Origin: Eonycteris spelaea
Taxonomy: Eukaryota > Chordata > Mammalia > Chiroptera > Pteropodidae
Assembly (NCBI GenBank): GCA_003508835.1
Contig: PUFA01000022.1
Coordinates: 8,990,001-9,054,000, forward strand
DNA: 64,000 nucleotides
Direction of reading: 5' to 3'
A program made the position numbers and the translations under genes. Below, in pieces: positions 61,801 through 64,000 of the stretch (the stretch's first letter is position 1; each line of letters opens with the position of its first letter). The notes beneath the pieces were generated by a model. It saw nothing but the letters and a program-made list of their open reading frames with translations. It ran no database searches and was not told the DNA's origin.

Positions 61801-62145
61801 AAAAAAGTTACCTTCATAGACTAGCCTACTGACTCTCCTATAAGTAAACAACTATTCAATATTCATACTCCCAGAAAAATAAAATAATAAAAATAATTTT
61901 TTTATCGCAGGCTTGTAATTTTGTCCTTGGGGTCCGTGATATGAGATTGGTATACCGCAAAAAATTATAATGCAGAACTTCTTATATCTCTATAAATTCC
62001 CTTTAAAAAGAGACGTGTCATTCATTTCCAATCCATACTAAACAGCATTGCAAAGAGGTTCTTTGGCATGTTATTCATCTGGCAACAGTAATGCTGACAC
62101 TTTCAAAATGAGAAAGGTATAAATGATAAAGTTTATGATGTCTAC

Positions 62146-62311
62146 CTGTTTCCACATTCTCGGTCTCAACTTCTTGCTCTTCTGCCACATCTTGCATCAT
62201 GTAAGTCTCATCATCGTAAACCAGAACCTGGGCTGCATAGCCCTGCTCCAATCTGGCACTTGGGACTGGCTCCACAATCACTGCTGGATACTCAGAGCCC
62301 TTTTCACTTTC
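62146..62311 (-). CDS. ELF2: ELF2 exon of the long isoform, N-terminal acidic region
   Basis: This 166-bp exon encodes ESEKGSEYPAVIVEPVPSAR, then LEQGYAAQVLVYDDETYMMQ and DVAEEQEVETENVET, ending with G before donor GTAGAC at 62145. It is the acidic N-terminal activation region of the NERF-2-type protein. The acceptor is CTCTCGTAG before 62311. The preceding exons, with MTSAVVDSGG in human, lie off the right edge. Gly replaces human Val in SEKVSEYP, by memory. Confidence 0.95.
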
Positions 62312-62731
62312 CTACGAGAGCAAATTTAAAAAACAATCAACCTTTTTATCACAAATTCTGGGTTCACTTATAAATCCTTGAGTTCACAGTCTCAAGGAGC
62401 CCACACAATGAGTTTCATGTGTTATAATTATGACAGAAGAATCGAAGAGATGAAAAAGGCTAACTTTAATAATCTTTTCGAGTCTCAAGAGGTGAGACAT
62501 AAATGTACCATTTTAAATAATCAGGGCTTTAGGATTAAGATGGCAAATTAAAAACATGCACATGATTTCATTCTCCTCTGAAAGCCCACTGAAACACAAT
62601 AAAAGACTTTAAAACATAAACCAATAGGGAGAAGAGGTAAGAGCGACAAAATCCTGGAAGACTGAGAGCAGATGGATGAATATTATTAGGTGGTTTAGCA
62701 GACCTGGGAAAGCCAAATCATAGCCTGGCAC

Positions 62732-62732
<1 letters not shown>

Positions 62733-62764
<32 letters not shown>
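62733..62764 (+). repeat. Poly(A) tract
   Basis: About 32 consecutive A residues. Confidence 0.95.
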
Positions 62765-62768
<4 letters not shown>

Positions 62769-63158
62769 AGAAACAAACATTTATACTGGAGAATCCACAC
62801 AAGGCAGTGCCAATTACTTCTGGAAATGGAGGAGCAGCAGGTGGTAGAGAAAGAGGAGGAGGTTAAAACAAAGAAGGTTCCATTAAAGCTGTTTGAAAAT
62901 CACTCTGATTCCTAGACCTGCTCCCTCCTCCATGATGCGAGGCCAACAGCCCTCCCCACCTCAGCAGAAGATTGGAGAGTGAAGTTACTTTCTGGAGAGG
63001 GAGAAACAAGAGCATCTTTGAGATACATTAGGCACATTTGCTATTATCTGTATTGTACCCAGAACTGTTTCCAATCAGCTGTTTAGTCCTCCACTTTTAA
63101 TCATGAGCAGCCAGCCAAGTATTACCACTTATCCAAGGAAAAACCTCCAACACAGAAT

Positions 63159-63184
63159 ACACACACACACACACACACACACAC
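63159..63184 (+). repeat. (AC)n microsatellite
   Basis: About twelve AC units, continuing into imperfect CACTCACTCA. Confidence 0.95.
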
Positions 63185-64000
63185 TCACTCATATTCCTCA
63201 CAGAGACAAGTTATTATAACCATAAAACAAGAATGGACAATTTAATAAAAAACATTAAAAAATAAAGACTTCTTAAAAATTAAAAAGATGGTAGCCAAAA
63301 TAAAAACAGAAGTTTAGAAGATAAAATTGAGGCAGTCTTCCAGGAACCAGAGAAAAAAGATAAAGCGATAGAAAAAGGAAAGACAAGAGAATAATAGTAG
63401 AGGTCAGTCCAGGAAGTCTAATATTTGAATAACAGTGCTAGAAGAAAAAAAGGGGGGGGAGGAAAAAAAGTTAGAAAGAAATCAAAGTATTTCAGAAATT
63501 CTTCTAGGGCGAAGGACACATGCGGCCCATTTGCAAGGACCTATCAAGTGTTCAGCGTAAAGAAGTAAGAGAGACTGTCACAGAGGCATACCAGCATGAA
63601 ATATTACATTACTAGAACCAAAAAGAAGATTCTACAAGCTTCTAGAAAGAAAATACAGGTCACAGACAAAAAGAATCAGGACTCAGTTTAGTCTTCTCAA
63701 CCATCATACTGGAAAGATGACAATGGAGCCATTTCGTCAAAATTATAAAGGAAAATTACTTCCAACCTAGAATTCTTCACCCAGTCAAACCATCTTATGA
63801 ATGAATAAAGGTTTTCTCAGACATGAAAGCTCTCAAAACATTTACCTTCTATGACTCCTTTCTTAAGAAGCAACTAGAGAGTTGTATTCCATCAAAAAAG
63901 CAAATTGTAAAAAGTAAAAAAAGACAACTTAGGATAGAGAATATAGAAGATCAACATGGAAGAGAGACAACGGTAATTATTAAGAGGCCTGTGAAGAGAG

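Larger units (their letters stand above)
39450..62145 (-). other. ELF2: ELF2 long intron of the distal-promoter transcript
   Basis: The long isoform splices directly from 62146 to 30736, so this whole stretch is intronic for it. It is AT-rich and full of old L1, L2, MIR and LTR fragments, plus one 5S SINE and three younger L1 3' ends. No protein-coding exon is recognised. Positions 54450-57000 and 59000-61900 show nothing I can name. Confidence 0.8.
62520..64000 (+). mobile_element. Old L1/HAL1 5' portion, runs off the window
   Basis: Starting near AAGATGGCAAATTAAAAACA, the sequence carries a GGAAGACTGAGAGCAG block, poly(A) and, from about 63200, text resembling the L1 region with TCTCAACCATCATACTGGAA and TAGAATTCTTCACCCAGTCA. 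It is in sense orientation and too decayed to code. It may be two merged insertions. Confidence 0.5.

Overview
This is a vertebrate nuclear window, almost certainly from a placental mammal. It holds the 3' part of NOCT (nocturnin) on the + strand, facing tail-to-tail the 3' three-quarters of ELF2 (ETS factor NERF) on the - strand, the same neighbour order as human chromosome 4q31. The three 5S-rRNA-derived SINEs and the style of the young L1 3' ends point to a bat, most likely a fruit bat (Pteropodidae). That lineage call is an inference from family knowledge, not a database result.

Layout. 1-12947: NOCT intron 1; exon 1 with the mitochondrial leader lies off the left edge. It carries old L1, L2 and DNA-transposon remnants, one 5S SINE and a consensus CTCF motif. 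12948-15175: NOCT exons 2 and 3, which encode the whole EEP catalytic domain. 15176 to about 16300: NOCT 3' UTR. About 16300-18880: intergenic, repeat-rich. About 18880-20436: ELF2 3' UTR. 20437-30736: six ELF2 coding exons, including the ETS domain split over two exons. 38160-39890: CpG island with an alternative ELF2 promoter and first coding exon (39392-39449). 39450-62145: long ELF2 intron of the distal-promoter transcript, packed with old repeats. 62146-62311: an ELF2 exon used by the long isoform, with the remaining 5' exons off the right edge. 62520-64000: an old L1 5' fragment.

The two genes are functionally unrelated: nocturnin is a rhythmic NADP(H) 2'-phosphatase of the exonuclease-endonuclease-phosphatase (EEP) fold, and ELF2 is an ETS transcription factor. 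The most notable points are: a one-base frameshift in the last ELF2 exon with an intact downstream frame; the promoter switch in which two alternative upstream exons share the same splice phase; a cluster of ETS motifs in ELF2's own island; a miR-122 seed match in the NOCT 3' UTR; a 5'-end U2 snRNA fragment with perfect 14-bp target duplications; and a 25-bp perfect inverted repeat abutting a 118-bp local duplication. I saw no bacterial-type system, no CRISPR array, and no intact transposon gene. All exon boundaries come from reading splice sites and comparing with remembered human proteins.
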